Positions 32,430 to 41,660 of a stretch of 64,000 nt of DNA are shown one piece after another. The stretch is from contig CAZWLJ010000001.1 in NCBI GenBank assembly GCA_964634605.1, forward strand, positions 62,001 to 126,000, given 5' to 3'. A program made the translations under genes and the position numbers. This DNA comes from UPXZ01 sp964634605 (lineage in GTDB: Bacteria > Bacteroidota > Bacteroidia > Bacteroidales > Paludibacteraceae). How positions within the stretch are numbered: the first letter of the stretch is position 1; every line of letters starts with the position of its first letter. The notes below the pieces were generated by a model, which was given only the letters and a program-made list of their open reading frames with translations, was not told where the DNA came from and made no database searches.

Positions 32430-34166
32430 TCATACATCTTTCATCAGGTCATGAAGAATATTCACACCGTTTTCCTGCATTTTTCTTTTCAGTTTCGATT
32501 TTCTGACACGGATACTATCCACGGAGGTATTTAGTAAAGTAGCCATTTGCTGGTTGTCCGATCCGGTGGCTATGAATGCCATCATCATTTTTTCACTTTC
32601 ATTGAAAAGTTTGCTTTCAGTAATGGTAATACCTGTCAGGTCAGCAAAAAGCTGATCGTCAGGCAACTGTGTATCTGTGATTTTAATGGTTGCGATAAAA
32701 TTCCGGTATTCGTTTTCGATTTTACTGAGCAATTGTTCGTTTTTTGTGATGTATGTATTGCTCTGTAAATCAAGCAGAAAGTTCTTTATATCGAGATTTC
32801 GTTTAGAAATCTGCCTGTAAACGGGAATGACAAACTGTTTTTCGACCAATTTACGTTCGGTAAGCTGCTTGTCCAGTTGAATTTGCTTTTCCCTTTCTTC
32901 CGAAAGTTGTTTTTTCTGCTCCAGAATTCTGTTTTCCTGCATAATGGATTTCTGGCGCTCATGCTGCATCCGGCTGCGGTATCTGAAGATTAAATATAAA
33001 ATTACCAGCGACAATGTTGTGAACCCAAGCAGTGCTATTAGCCATATATTACTGTTTTTCAGAGATATAGCACGGTTTTCGGCTGCAACAACATCGTATT
33101 TTCTTTCCAGTTCGAGAATCTGCGTATTGAGTTGTTCGTTAATCGTTCGGTTTTGAAGGCGGTAAACCTGTGCATATGCTTCGGTACTTTTCTGCCAGTC
33201 TCCTTTTTTTCGGGCAATTTCTGCCACATTGAGATAATAATGATAATTCAGATAAAAAGTTGTGTCAATAATATGTTTAACTGCCATTTCGCCATAATAC
33301 AAAGCGCTGTCAAATCGTTCTAAATACCTGAAATTATCTGAAATCCGGTAATAATCGGCCAGTAATGCCGCCGAATCGTTGTTTTTCAGGTCTTTTTTCA
33401 GCAACTGGAAATCCAGCTCCAGTGCATTCCTGTATCTTTTCTGACTGTTGTAAAACAATGATTCAGCATTTTTCACATCGCGAATTTGCTGCTCGGAATC
33501 AAGTCGAAAGGCCTGCAAAGACTGAAGCAATATGCTTGCAGTGGCGAAATCAAGGGCTTTCATGCGGTTCCAGTACATTTCCCGGTATGTTTTGAAAAGC
33601 ACAGTACTGTCATTCAGTGCTTCGGCAAGCACGAGTGCCTTTCGGAAATATTCATGCGAAATTGTGATATTGTTATTCCTGTTGTGAATGGTGGCGAGGT
33701 AATAATTTGCTAACTGCAAAGTTCGGGTATCAAGCACATGCAGCTCATTCTCACGGTCAAGAGCATTTTTTACGGGCTGATAGGCTCTGCTGTCGGTAAT
33801 ACCCATATTATATCGTACTATACCCTGATAGATAAGCGAACGCAGGTAGTTCCGGGGGAGCAATTCCGGATTTGCGGCAAATTCGTTGGTTACCCGGTTG
33901 ATAAGGCTGTCCGATGAAAATTTCATTCCGAAATTATCTTCCGAAATTACTTTCAATAATCCGAGATAAGCCTGGTTGTAAGTGGAAGTGTTTTGGCGGC
34001 TCAGCAGAACAACACGGTTGTTTACATAACGGGGATACTTGTAAACCATACTGTCGAGTTGCTGCAAAGTACCGTCAGAAAGCATTCTTGCGCTGTCGTT
34101 GCATCCTGTCAATAAATGCAACAAAAGCACGGGGAATAAAAAAGGTACCAGATTTTTCTTCCTCAT
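32430..34166 (-). CDS. Membrane-anchored TPR protein with LuxR-type HTH
   Basis: This 578-residue protein starts with a lipoprotein-like signal (LLTGCNDS, C22), then TPR-like helices (about 60-340) and one membrane helix (about 373-393, IWLIALLGFTTLSLVILYLI). After that come a coiled coil rich in Glu/Lys/Gln and a C-terminal HTH (about 520-570) with QQMATLLNTSVDSIRVRKSKLKRK, quoted here in part. The pattern is common in Bacteroidetes: an extracytoplasmic TPR sensor joined to a cytoplasmic DNA-binding domain with no kinase or receiver. Its targets are unknown. A true lipobox together with a membrane helix would be odd. Confidence 0.8.
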   Translation of the reverse strand: MRKKNLVPFLFPVLLLHLLTGCNDSARMLSDGTLQQLDSMVYKYPRYVNNRVVLLSRQNTSTYNQAYLGLLKVISEDNFGMKFSSDSLINRVTNEFAANPELLPRNYLRSLIYQGIVRYNMGITDSRAYQPVKNALDRENELHVLDTRTLQLANYYLATIHNRNNNITISHEYFRKALVLAEALNDSTVLFKTYREMYWNRMKALDFATASILLQSLQAFRLDSEQQIRDVKNAESLFYNSQKRYRNALELDFQLLKKDLKNNDSAALLADYYRISDNFRYLERFDSALYYGEMAVKHIIDTTFYLNYHYYLNVAEIARKKGDWQKSTEAYAQVYRLQNRTINEQLNTQILELERKYDVVAAENRAISLKNSNIWLIALLGFTTLSLVILYLIFRYRSRMQHERQKSIMQENRILEQKKQLSEEREKQIQLDKQLTERKLVEKQFVIPVYRQISKRNLDIKNFLLDLQSNTYITKNEQLLSKIENEYRNFIATIKITDTQLPDDQLFADLTGITITESKLFNESEKMMMAFIATGSDNQQMATLLNTSVDSIRVRKSKLKRKMQENGVNILHDLMKDV

Positions 34167-34236
34167 AGTTTCAGCCGGATATTAAACTACGAAAATAAAA
34201 GAAAGTTTTGAGAAAAAAGAAAAGAACAGCAGGTAT

Positions 34237-34893
34237 TTAAAAGAACCAGATGCTGTATGCCACCAAAACAGCGCAAGTAACCAGAAAAACGGTAACCGGG
34301 AAAGTGGTTTTTATTCCGGCAGAAGAATTTCCGGTCTGCAATGCAGGTCTGAATTTATTAACCAGCCAGTAAAAAAACAGTGCTACCAATATGCCTACGA
34401 TTGCACCACCTAAAATATCGCCCAGGTAATGCACTCCCAGGTAAATTCTGGAATACGAATTCAGAATAGCCCACAGGAATATGAAAATTGTATAGGTTCG
34501 CTTTCGGAAAAACAGGGATGAAAGCAAGGCAATGGCAAATGAATTGGCAGCATGAGAAGAGACAAACCCGTAAAGTCCGCTTTTATAGCCATTTACCAAC
34601 ACAACCTGACCTGCTAACGATGGATCGTGGCTTGGTCGAAGACGGGCTACCCACTCCTTGATAACTCCCGATGCTATTTGGTCGGCTATTACAACACTTA
34701 AAATTAAGGCAGCTATCAGCCACCACGATTCTTTCTTCCATTTCCGGATGATAATATAAATAATGGACAAATACAGTGGAAACCAGGTTATTTTTTCGCT
34801 GAAAGCTACCATTATACCATCCCAGAAAGCAGAATAGTCATTATTCAGTGCAAGCAGCCACTGTTTGTCCAGATTATCTATGAATTCAATCAT
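34237..34893 (-). CDS. PAP2-family membrane phosphatase
   Basis: The 218-residue protein has about five to six helices and the three PAP2 motifs: KEWVARLRPSHDP (KxxxxxxRP), GLYGFVSSHAANSFA (PSGH variant SSHA) and SRIYLGVHYLGDILGG (SRxxxxxHxxxD). The catalytic His and Asp are present. Family members dephosphorylate undecaprenyl diphosphate, phosphatidate or phosphatidylglycerol phosphate. It lies 104 bases after batE on the same strand, so it may be part of the Bat transcript. Confidence 0.92.
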   Translation of the reverse strand: MIEFIDNLDKQWLLALNNDYSAFWDGIMVAFSEKITWFPLYLSIIYIIIRKWKKESWWLIAALILSVVIADQIASGVIKEWVARLRPSHDPSLAGQVVLVNGYKSGLYGFVSSHAANSFAIALLSSLFFRKRTYTIFIFLWAILNSYSRIYLGVHYLGDILGGAIVGILVALFFYWLVNKFRPALQTGNSSAGIKTTFPVTVFLVTCAVLVAYSIWFF

Positions 34894-34997
34894 TTTTATC
34901 AGAAAAAGTTTGAAAGGTTGTCAGTATTGACAGAAAAAAAGTTAATAAAAGTATATCGTCAGGAATCCGAAAATAAACTGTAAAAATAAAATCAGAG

Positions 34998-35765
34998 CTA
35001 TATTCTCGCTATTGTGCTTTCTTCGACCCAGCCGACAGCACCGTTTTCAAGTGTAATTTCAGTCCATCCGGACAGCGTGCTTTTCACTACCACCTTTGTT
35101 CCTTCGTGAAGCTGGAAAAGGTCTGTACCGCTTTTGTCAGGCGAACTTTTGGCTGTAACAGCTCCGCTCATCACGATTGCCTCGTTGTGTTTTAAAAACT
35201 TATCTTTTCTTATTCCTGAAAAAACAAGTGTGGTCACAAAAAGACCGCCAAAAAGTATCATTGTAAAAAATGCAAATTTTCTTCTGCTCCGTTTAAGTGA
35301 AAATATGAAAATGAAAAACAGCACCAGGGCAGTGATAAAACATACCAGACTTATTATAGTCCACTGATTGGAACTATTCGAACTGATCAGGGCATTCAAA
35401 AACCGTTTTACAAAAAAAGTAGGAGTTGAATTTACGTTGTCAACAATTTTACTTTCGGCAATCCGAAGGTTGTATCGGGCATCTTCGTAGCCAGGATCGA
35501 GCCTGAGAGCCCTTTCGTAGTTTAGAATTGCCATTCCTATTTCATCAGCCTTGAAGTAGCTGTTGGCCAGGTTGTAGTAAAGTTCCGGAGCTACACCCTT
35601 CTTAAGCTCGTCTTCGAACAACCTGGCAGCATCGGCATATTGTTTTTGCTTGTAAAGTTTTATTGCCGTTTGGATGCTTTCTTTTTCAGGCGAAATGTTG
35701 TTCTGGGCACTCAGTGTCACATACATCATCAGAACAAGACAGAATAATAGATATGTTCGCTTCAT
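34998..35765 (-). CDS. batE: BatE: TPR and SH3 domain protein
   Basis: The 255-residue protein has a signal peptide (cleavage after LSAQ), TPR units at about 27-108 (ELYYNLANSYFKADEIGMAI, DPGYEDARYNLRIAE) and two membrane helices (about 134-154 and 166-184). A C-terminal SH3-like domain follows at about 195-253 (SGWTEITLENGAVGWVEEST). This architecture and its position two bases after batD identify BatE. The Bat proteins were named for Bacteroides aerotolerance, but their molecular function remains unclear. Confidence 0.9.
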   Translation of the reverse strand: MKRTYLLFCLVLMMYVTLSAQNNISPEKESIQTAIKLYKQKQYADAARLFEDELKKGVAPELYYNLANSYFKADEIGMAILNYERALRLDPGYEDARYNLRIAESKIVDNVNSTPTFFVKRFLNALISSNSSNQWTIISLVCFITALVLFFIFIFSLKRSRRKFAFFTMILFGGLFVTTLVFSGIRKDKFLKHNEAIVMSGAVTAKSSPDKSGTDLFQLHEGTKVVVKSTLSGWTEITLENGAVGWVEESTIARI

Positions 35766-35767
35766 TT

Positions 35768-37591
35768 TTATTTCTTCTTAAAATGTTCTTCCATTCTGCT
35801 AATTGCATTCACGGTTTCGTCGTAGAGATTTCCCATTTCGTGCTGACCGGAGCCGGGAGCATAGCTGGCATATTCACATGTATGAAGTATGCCGGTAAAA
35901 GTTTGCATTAATGTAGTCTCAATACCTTTTGCTTCCATTCGCGATTGTATGTTTTCCTTGTTAAGTTCTGCCACCGGAATTGAAAGTTTATCGGACAAAT
36001 AGGTCCATACGGCTTTCATCACTTCTTCGTAGAATTGATTTTTTGAGCCTTCCTGCAGAAATTTCTGAGCCATCCGAAGCCTTTTCTGTGCAACTTTATT
36101 GGCTTTTTTGGTCTTTACAAATTCGATATCGGCATTTTCCTTCACCTGTTTTCTGAAATAAACAAACAAAATGGCAGCAATGATGAGCGGAATCAGAAAC
36201 ATCATCCAGAAACGCATGGAACCAAACCAGGGACGCGATTCGGGTTTTAACGTTATACTTCCGGTATAGAGGTAACGAATATCTTTTGCAATCTGTGTTA
36301 CGTCTTCCTTTCCGGTATAATTTTCCACAACGGTTTCGCCCCCTTCGCCTTTCGTTACATTTATTTTATAGGCCGGTGTACGGAGTGTCCGGTAGGTTCT
36401 GTTATCCAAATCGAAATAAGACAGTTCAGCTGACGGTATGTTGTATTTTCCGGATCTGCGCGGAATGAACATATACTCGATTACCTTAGTGCCCGACACT
36501 CCGCCGGAGCCTGAACTGAATTGGTTCTCAACTTTAGGATCGTATACTTCAAATCCGTCGGGGAATTTGATTTCAGGATTTTTGAGCAGTTTCATATTCC
36601 CGCTTCCAGAAACGACTACTTTGATGGTGGCAGCTTCGTTGGTTTTCAGATTTCCGGAACTTAACGAAGATGTGATATTAAAACTTCCTACAGCACCTGA
36701 AAATGATGCTGGTTTGCCTGTAAATGGCAATTCATTTACCTTTACAGTAACTGCGGGAGCAGTGAGTGTTCTCTCCACATTGGTGTATGAATCGAAAAAG
36801 TCGTCGAAAATGCTGCGTACCTGTGCTTTGTTCTGTAACCGTATAAGCGCAGTGAAGCTGGCTTTTCCAATTTCAATCTCACCGGAATGTTGCGGGAACA
36901 ATACCGCCTGATAAAGCACCACGGTGCCGTAACTTCTGCCTTTGTAAGTTTCGGCAGCGAGTTGTTTGTTTTGCGACTGTTCGATATCCTGTTTCAGAAA
37001 TCCGTTGAAATCAGGGAGTTTAGCGCCTGTAAACTGAGCCACATCAAGCAGAGTGTAAAGTTTATAGGTAACAGAAATGGCTTCCTGTTCGTAAATATTG
37101 GTTTTAGATACGATTGTACGCACAAATATACTTTCGCCAGTCACTCGTTGCGTACTACCACCTCTTGCTAGTTCACCTTCATTCTGCTGGCGGGCATTTT
37201 TTTCGGCATTTTCCACCCTGATTGTCAGCTCATTGGAGTATATTTTTTTCCCGTCGACCTCGATACTTGCACCCGGAATCTTGAAAGTTCCGGTTTTTGA
37301 AGGCATCAATGTGAGTGTAAACGAAAGATTGACTGAGCCGGATCTTTTACCGTTAACAATCTGAGTGTATGAACTTCTGGATTCGAAGGGCCCTGCAAGT
37401 ATTTCAAAAAATTGAAAATCAGGTGTTTGCAAATCCTTGGCCGAAGCATTTACTGAATAAATTAGCTGAAAAGGAGTTTCCGCATAAGCAACATCAGGAG
37501 CTGAAGCTGTAAATTCCACATTTTCCTGTGCATTTACGTTCCATCCTGCCATTATTGCCAGTACCGATATTATGAATGCTATCTTTTTCAT
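35768..37591 (-). CDS. batD: BatD: large extracytoplasmic protein
   Basis: This 607-residue protein has a signal peptide (cleavage after VNAQ), a long beta-rich periplasmic region (about 22-450) with the BatD motifs YSVNASAKDLQTPDF and SYTQIVNGKRSGSVNLSFTL, and one membrane helix (about 460-480, FWMMFLIPLIIAAILFVYF). A helical cytoplasmic C-terminus follows. Immunoglobulin-like domains in BatD suggest protein-protein contacts with the VWA partners. It is located between batC and batE. Confidence 0.92.
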   Translation of the reverse strand: MKKIAFIISVLAIMAGWNVNAQENVEFTASAPDVAYAETPFQLIYSVNASAKDLQTPDFQFFEILAGPFESRSSYTQIVNGKRSGSVNLSFTLTLMPSKTGTFKIPGASIEVDGKKIYSNELTIRVENAEKNARQQNEGELARGGSTQRVTGESIFVRTIVSKTNIYEQEAISVTYKLYTLLDVAQFTGAKLPDFNGFLKQDIEQSQNKQLAAETYKGRSYGTVVLYQAVLFPQHSGEIEIGKASFTALIRLQNKAQVRSIFDDFFDSYTNVERTLTAPAVTVKVNELPFTGKPASFSGAVGSFNITSSLSSGNLKTNEAATIKVVVSGSGNMKLLKNPEIKFPDGFEVYDPKVENQFSSGSGGVSGTKVIEYMFIPRRSGKYNIPSAELSYFDLDNRTYRTLRTPAYKINVTKGEGGETVVENYTGKEDVTQIAKDIRYLYTGSITLKPESRPWFGSMRFWMMFLIPLIIAAILFVYFRKQVKENADIEFVKTKKANKVAQKRLRMAQKFLQEGSKNQFYEEVMKAVWTYLSDKLSIPVAELNKENIQSRMEAKGIETTLMQTFTGILHTCEYASYAPGSGQHEMGNLYDETVNAISRMEEHFKKK

Positions 37592-37680
37592 CTTTTTATG
37601 GCTTCCCGGTTAAATTGCTGCTCTGTTATTGTATTGCGTCGTTTTTTTCTGATGACAATAATTAGCTTAAAACAATTACT

Positions 37681-38361
37681 CTACCAGTCTTTATCCGTTT
37701 TTCTTACTGTTCTTTTTTGTGCATTTTTAGCTTTTTCCTGTGTATCCTGCTCGTCCTGCTGCAATGCTTCTAATATCTGTTGTGCATTTTCTTTCGACAT
37801 CTGAGGCTGTTGCGGTTGAGGTTGCTCATTGTTTTTGTCCGGATTACTCTTAGGCTGGCTGTTGTCATTATTCTGATCCGGTTTTTGGTCGTTGCCGTCA
37901 CCGTTTTGATTCTGATTCTGATTATTTTGCTGTTTTTTCAGTTGAGATTGGGCATATGCCAGGTTGTAACGGGTTTCGTTATCTTTCGGATTGTTTTTCA
38001 GAGCCATTTTGTAAGCCGATATGGCTTCCTCAATTTTTCCTCCCGACATCAGTGTGTTTCCGAGATTGTGGAAATCGAATGCTGTTTTTTGCTTGTCTGA
38101 TGCCAGTGGCACCGCATTCTTGTAGTGTTCGAAAGCTTTATCATATTTTCCCTGACGGAAAAGTGCGTTTCCAAGGTTATAATTTGCCTCGAACGACTTG
38201 TTGTTTTTTTGTAATGCTTTACGGTATTCGATTTCGGCTTCAGTATATTTTTTATCCTTGTAAAGCCTGTTTCCGGCACGTATATCATCGCTTTCCTTTT
38301 GAGCATTTACTGCCATGGGAATAAAAAAAAGCGTGACGAATATGTATTGCAGATACTTCAT
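37681..38361 (-). CDS. batC: BatC: secreted TPR protein
   Basis: I chose the ATG at 38361, which starts a signal peptide (MKYLQYIFVTLFFIPMAVNA); the frame opens 16 codons earlier, but that would overlap the end of batB. The 226-residue protein has three TPR units at about 22-135 (EANYNLGNALFRQGKYDKAF, FHNLGNTLMSGGKIEEAISA) and a low-complexity Gln/Asn/Pro-rich tail with a basic C-terminus. BatC follows batB in all known Bat operons and is thought to be a scaffold. Confidence 0.9.
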   Translation of the reverse strand: MKYLQYIFVTLFFIPMAVNAQKESDDIRAGNRLYKDKKYTEAEIEYRKALQKNNKSFEANYNLGNALFRQGKYDKAFEHYKNAVPLASDKQKTAFDFHNLGNTLMSGGKIEEAISAYKMALKNNPKDNETRYNLAYAQSQLKKQQNNQNQNQNGDGNDQKPDQNNDNSQPKSNPDKNNEQPQPQQPQMSKENAQQILEALQQDEQDTQEKAKNAQKRTVRKTDKDW

Positions 38362-38398
38362 AATGCAGTTGTGTGTTTTTTTTTCAGTATCGATAATT

Positions 38399-39424
38399 CT
38401 ATACATCAAAAATTTTAATCTTGCTCAACCATTTGTTTTTTCTCGAGAAAATGAAGAACTCGATAAGTAACAATATCAGAGCAATGATAGCAAAAGACTG
38501 AAATTGTTCGTTATACTGTGAAAATACTTTCTCTTCGAGTTCGGTAGTGGCCAGTGTATCAAGCTGTTTGCTAATGCTTTTCAGCGCAGTGTCGGAATTA
38601 TCGGCCCGGACATAAAGTCCTCCGCCGGCCTGGGCAATGCTAGCACACATCTGTTCGTTGAGCATGGATACCACCACATTGCCATCGCGGTCTTTTTTGA
38701 AACTTACTGTTCCTCCCACAGGTATAGGTCCTCCTTCTGCCGTGCCCATGCCCACTACATATACTTTAATATTGTTCTCGGCAGCAAGTTTGGCTGCTGC
38801 AACAGCATCATCTTCGTGATTTTCGCCGTCCGTAAGTACCACGATAGCTCTTCCACCTTCTGATTTTTTTTCACCGAATGATTTGATAGCCATGTCAATA
38901 GCTGATCCTATGGAAGTTCCCTGCACAGGGACCATGTTGGTATTGACAGTGGAAAGAAACATTTTTGCTGCCAGATAATCGGTGGTGATGGGCAGTTGCA
39001 CATAAGCATTTCCGGCAAATACGATCATTCCCACTTTATCATCTTTCATCCTGTCAATAAGTTGCGAAAGTATCTGACGCGCTTTCTGCAACCGGCTTGG
39101 CTGAATATCCTGTGCAAGCATTGAATTAGATACATCAAGAGCAATCATGACTTCTATTCCTTTCTTTTTCACGTTCTCTTCTTTAGTGCCGAACTGAGGC
39201 TGTGCCAGTACCATTACCAGCAGAATCAGGACCAGCAGTTGTATGTAAAACTTTATACGCGGACGTACATAGGATACATTGGGCATCAACGGATCAAGTG
39301 TATCAGGATTTCCCCAGAGTTTTGTATTCTTTATTCTCAAATACTGAGTACGAATAAAAAACCCTACCAGTAACAGAACTGGTACGATTAAAAACAGATA
39401 TTCCGGATGTGCGAACCTAAACAT
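38399..39424 (-). CDS. batB: BatB: membrane VWA-domain protein
   Basis: The 341-residue protein has two N-terminal helices (about 8-24 and 58-75), a von Willebrand factor A domain (about 90-290) and a C-terminal helix (about 310-328). The MIDAS metal site is intact: MIALDVSNSM (D97, S99, S101), a Thr in PVQGTSIGSA, and an Asp in VVLTDGENHEDD. VWA domains with MIDAS bind protein ligands through Mg2+. It lies between batA and batC. Confidence 0.93.
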   Translation of the reverse strand: MFRFAHPEYLFLIVPVLLLVGFFIRTQYLRIKNTKLWGNPDTLDPLMPNVSYVRPRIKFYIQLLVLILLVMVLAQPQFGTKEENVKKKGIEVMIALDVSNSMLAQDIQPSRLQKARQILSQLIDRMKDDKVGMIVFAGNAYVQLPITTDYLAAKMFLSTVNTNMVPVQGTSIGSAIDMAIKSFGEKKSEGGRAIVVLTDGENHEDDAVAAAKLAAENNIKVYVVGMGTAEGGPIPVGGTVSFKKDRDGNVVVSMLNEQMCASIAQAGGGLYVRADNSDTALKSISKQLDTLATTELEEKVFSQYNEQFQSFAIIALILLLIEFFIFSRKNKWLSKIKIFDV

Positions 39425-39508
39425 ATATCAATTTGTCAAATTTGAACAAATACTAATCAAAACGGAGGACACAGACTTACCAGGCATAGAAAAAATCTTT
39501 CACTGTAT

Positions 39509-40492
39509 TTACGGCAATGTCCTCAGCCATGTATTCCGAAGTAAATTTTCGGCAAACAACAACAAAAATGCAATCAAAGCAAATAAGAAATACAATTCAC
39601 TTTTATTGCTGAATTCCTTTACGCTTATTTTGGTTTTTTCAAGCATATCAATTTCCTGATAGATGGATCTCAATTTGGCATTATTGGTTGCCCTGAAATA
39701 TTGCCCGCCTGTCATTTCGGCGATATCACGGAGCGTTTTTTCATCAAATTCGGACTCCACCTGCTGATAACGAACTCCAAAAGGAGTTTGTACGGGCATA
39801 TTGATAATACCGTGCGAACCGACACCGATAGCATAAACCCTGATACCAAATGTTTTGGCTATCTCGGCAGCTGTAATCGGTGCAATATCTCCCTGATTGT
39901 TCGAGCCATCGGTCAGTAAAATGATCACTTTCGATTTTGCTTTGCTGTCTTTAATGCGGCTTACTGCATTTGCCAGGCCAAGACCTATGGCTGTACCATC
40001 GTTGATAAGGCCGTATCTTACACCTTTGAAAAGATTGATCAGTACTGAATGATCGATGGTAAGCGGACACTGTGTAAAGCTCTCGGCGGCAAATACCACC
40101 AGCCCGATATTGTCGTTGGGACGCGACTGAATAAAATCAACAGCCACATCTTTGGCGGCTTCGAGCCTGCTCGGGCGAAGATCTTCGGCCTGCATGGTTC
40201 CCGAAACATCAATTGCCATCATGATATCGATTCCTTCCTTATTTTCGGTACGCCAGTTGTTTGACGACTGCGGACGGGCAATTGCCACAATCAGCATTCC
40301 AATTGCCAGCGTACGGAGTACGAAAGGTAAATGCCTGAATTTCATCCGCAAGGTTTTGGGATATCCCTTCAGCTTGCTGATAGCAGACATCTGCATACTC
40401 GCCTCAGATTTTTGAAGCTCCCAGATATACCAAAATATCACCGGCAGCAGAAGCAACAACAAAAACAGATATTCGGGGTTCTTAAATGTCAT
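39509..40492 (-). CDS. batA: BatA: membrane VWA-domain protein
   Basis: This 327-residue protein has the same plan as BatB: N-terminal helices (7-23, 58-72), a VWA domain (about 88-285) and a C-terminal helix near 303-320. MIDAS residues are in MMAIDVSGTM (D95, S97, T99), LINDGTAIGLG and ILLTDGSNNQGD. Both VWA domains face the cytoplasm or the periplasm together. BatA and BatB are tandem paralogues, which suggests a heteromeric assembly. The gap to batB is 84 bases. Confidence 0.93.
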   Translation of the reverse strand: MTFKNPEYLFLLLLLLPVIFWYIWELQKSEASMQMSAISKLKGYPKTLRMKFRHLPFVLRTLAIGMLIVAIARPQSSNNWRTENKEGIDIMMAIDVSGTMQAEDLRPSRLEAAKDVAVDFIQSRPNDNIGLVVFAAESFTQCPLTIDHSVLINLFKGVRYGLINDGTAIGLGLANAVSRIKDSKAKSKVIILLTDGSNNQGDIAPITAAEIAKTFGIRVYAIGVGSHGIINMPVQTPFGVRYQQVESEFDEKTLRDIAEMTGGQYFRATNNAKLRSIYQEIDMLEKTKISVKEFSNKSELYFLFALIAFLLLFAENLLRNTWLRTLP

Positions 40493-40560
40493 TTTTAAAA
40501 ATTAAATTTTCAAAGCCAGATGTTTACAACTGAGAGTTAAAAAAATACTTTCTACACTTT

Positions 40561-41532
40561 CTATTTTTTTTCTTTCATTTCTTCAGCCATTTTATCCAAT
40601 GGCTTTAATTCTTCCACTTTGGTCTGATTTACAAACAGGTATGCATTCATCAGGCTCATTTCGTTGTCATTGGGAGCAGGATTCCATTTGGCAAATTTCA
40701 CCAGGTCAGCCAGTGTAAGTATCTGCCTCAAAGCACCATAAGCACCCGATTTATCAACTTTCATAAAGTTGGTATGACTCAGAATTTCCTCGGATGTCAT
40801 CTCCATGCTGCTGATATTAAACATTCTTTCGATGTAAATACGCAGTGTTTCAGTTAATTCGGTATGATATTCCTTTATTCTGCCTTTTTGCCAGAGTTTC
40901 TCATCTTTGATTTTATCAAGGCGCTGCAATGCTTCTACATGAGGCGGCACAATCACTTTGCGGGTTTCTGTTTTCAGAATTGGTTTTCGCATTACGAATT
41001 TCCGGATAAGTAAATACAGCAACACTGCCAGGGCAACAAGCAGGATTATGAGCAACATTTGCTTGAAAAATTCTTTCCAGTTGAAAGCCGGTTTAAATAC
41101 CGGTTTGATATCAGCCAGCTGATTGGAAGCCGTATCGATGACAAAGGGTTGTATTACCTTCAGCGAAAGCGAGTTGGACCACGATGTATCTGTACCCGAA
41201 ATATATGGAAACTGCGGAACGTAAATCAGTGAATCCTCGAACGAGGTAACAACATATCTGACGTTTACCTGAATGTTCTCGTCCGAAATCTTCACGGTAT
41301 CCAGCTTTGCCTGCTCCACAATCTCCAGATTTCCTGCTATGGTATCGGAAAATACAGGCATACGCACTTTCTGACCTTTTTTCTGAATAACTTCAAAGGT
41401 AAGAGCTGTCTGGTTGCCAATCCAAAGTTGAGTGGAATCCATTTTTGCTTTCACCATCACCGGTTGCGCCGGAATGCTCCCGACACTAACAAGCAAGATA
41501 ACAAGTAAGCAAAAACGAAATAATTTATTCAT
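40561..41532 (-). CDS. BatD-like N-terminal protein of the Bat operon
   Basis: Starting at the ATG at 41532 (an in-frame TTG lies two codons earlier) the protein has 323 residues. It has a signal peptide (cleavage near SIPAQ), a beta-rich periplasmic domain (about 24-150, SLIYVPQFPYISGTDTSW) and one membrane helix (about 159-180, MLLIILLVALAVLLYLLI). A helical cytoplasmic domain follows with the LTETLRIYIERMFNISSMEM stretch seen in DUF4381-like proteins of MoxR operons. It may receive signals from MoxR. It lies between DUF58 and batA. Confidence 0.8.
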   Translation of the reverse strand: MNKLFRFCLLVILLVSVGSIPAQPVMVKAKMDSTQLWIGNQTALTFEVIQKKGQKVRMPVFSDTIAGNLEIVEQAKLDTVKISDENIQVNVRYVVTSFEDSLIYVPQFPYISGTDTSWSNSLSLKVIQPFVIDTASNQLADIKPVFKPAFNWKEFFKQMLLIILLVALAVLLYLLIRKFVMRKPILKTETRKVIVPPHVEALQRLDKIKDEKLWQKGRIKEYHTELTETLRIYIERMFNISSMEMTSEEILSHTNFMKVDKSGAYGALRQILTLADLVKFAKWNPAPNDNEMSLMNAYLFVNQTKVEELKPLDKMAEEMKEKK

Positions 41533-41660
41533 TTTCAAGTTATTAATTGGTTTTTTTCGAATCCTGAGTGAATGAATTTATTGAAACAATGTAAAACGGC
41601 ACATGACTTTTCAACCTTATATTCTGCAAACTATTTATTAAAAAACATTTCCCTTCGCTG

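Noticed and set aside
34190..34197. TATTTTCG on the minus strand as promoter of the TPR-HTH gene
   Set aside because: It has one mismatch in the most conserved part of the -7 box and no -33 partner.
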